Of a stretch of DNA of 13,796 nt, positions 13,778 to 13,796 are shown piece by piece. Positions within the stretch are counted from its first letter, which is position 1. The number at the start of each line of letters is the position of its first letter. Under the pieces are notes generated by a model that searched no databases, was not told where the DNA came from, and saw only the letters and a list, made by a program, of their open reading frames with translations. A program made the translations under genes and the position numbers. Origin of the DNA: Scytonema sp. UIC 10036 (lineage in GTDB: Bacteria; Cyanobacteriota; Cyanobacteriia; Cyanobacteriales; Nostocaceae); the NCBI RefSeq assembly GCF_009725235.1, contig NZ_WJFC01000283.1, positions 1 to 13,796 on the forward strand, read 5' to 3'.

Positions 13778-13796
13778 TTAGAGGATGTTTTAAAAG
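13778..13796. repeat. Right-end copy of the 19-nt inverted motif
   Basis: TTAGAGGATGTTTTAAAAG, cut by the window end. It matches the motif at 32-50 in opposite orientation with one mismatch. The stretch between the dnaK terminator and this motif (13691-13777) contains nothing else recognised. Confidence 0.5.

Overview
The window looks like a chromosomal segment of a filamentous, probably heterocyst-forming cyanobacterium (Nostocales-like). The evidence is: a DnaK ending in the cyanobacterial DnaK2-type GDDVIDADF tail; a GlgA opening with the cyanobacterial form of the ADP-glucose site (KVGGMGD); a [2Fe-2S] plant-type ferredoxin; four HIP1 octamers (GCGATCGC at 1916, 8553, 8687 and 11788, all inside genes); and several arrays of degenerate heptanucleotide repeats of the kind common in such genomes. 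No tRNA, rRNA, CRISPR array or transposase gene was seen. The genus is not determined.

Layout. From 127 to 9259 all genes lie on the minus strand. They are: a Pmp3/YqaE membrane peptide; a four-helix 'holin superfamily IV' membrane protein; a ferredoxin 27 bp downstream of an alpha/beta hydrolase carrying an internal membrane hairpin; three exported proteins that look envelope-related (a 168-aa protein with an unnamed C-terminal domain, an SH3b protein with a Tyr-rich tail, and a LytM/M23 peptidase ending in the same unnamed domain); glycogen synthase (glgA); and porphobilinogen deaminase (hemC). A two-gene plus-strand operon of very small proteins (DUF6888/DUF6887-like, 9500-9820) follows. 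A minus-strand tRNA-dihydrouridine synthase (dus) is divergent from a plus-strand dnaK, which ends in a strong intrinsic terminator.

How the genes relate. Most are housekeeping functions (glycogen, tetrapyrrole, tRNA modification, chaperone) and do not form one pathway. The coherent groups are the hydrolase-ferredoxin pair, the exported trio at 3470-6140, and the tiny operon at 9500-9820. The 168-aa gene and the peptidase gene are paralogous at the signal peptide, the C-terminal domain and the untranslated leader, so one probably arose from the other by duplication that included the upstream region.

Most notable signals. (1) Heptamer arrays start or stop within a few bases of ORF ends at five places (3' of the 168-aa gene, glgA, dus and dnaK, and directly at the 5' end of dus). 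(2) The intergenic region between dus and dnaK carries two such arrays as a large inverted repeat. (3) The dus reading frame has no normal in-frame start: the ATG next to the array is out of frame by one base, as if one C of a CCC run were missing. (4) A roughly 80-residue domain is shared by the peptidase and the stand-alone exported protein. No clearly new defence or biosynthetic system is visible.
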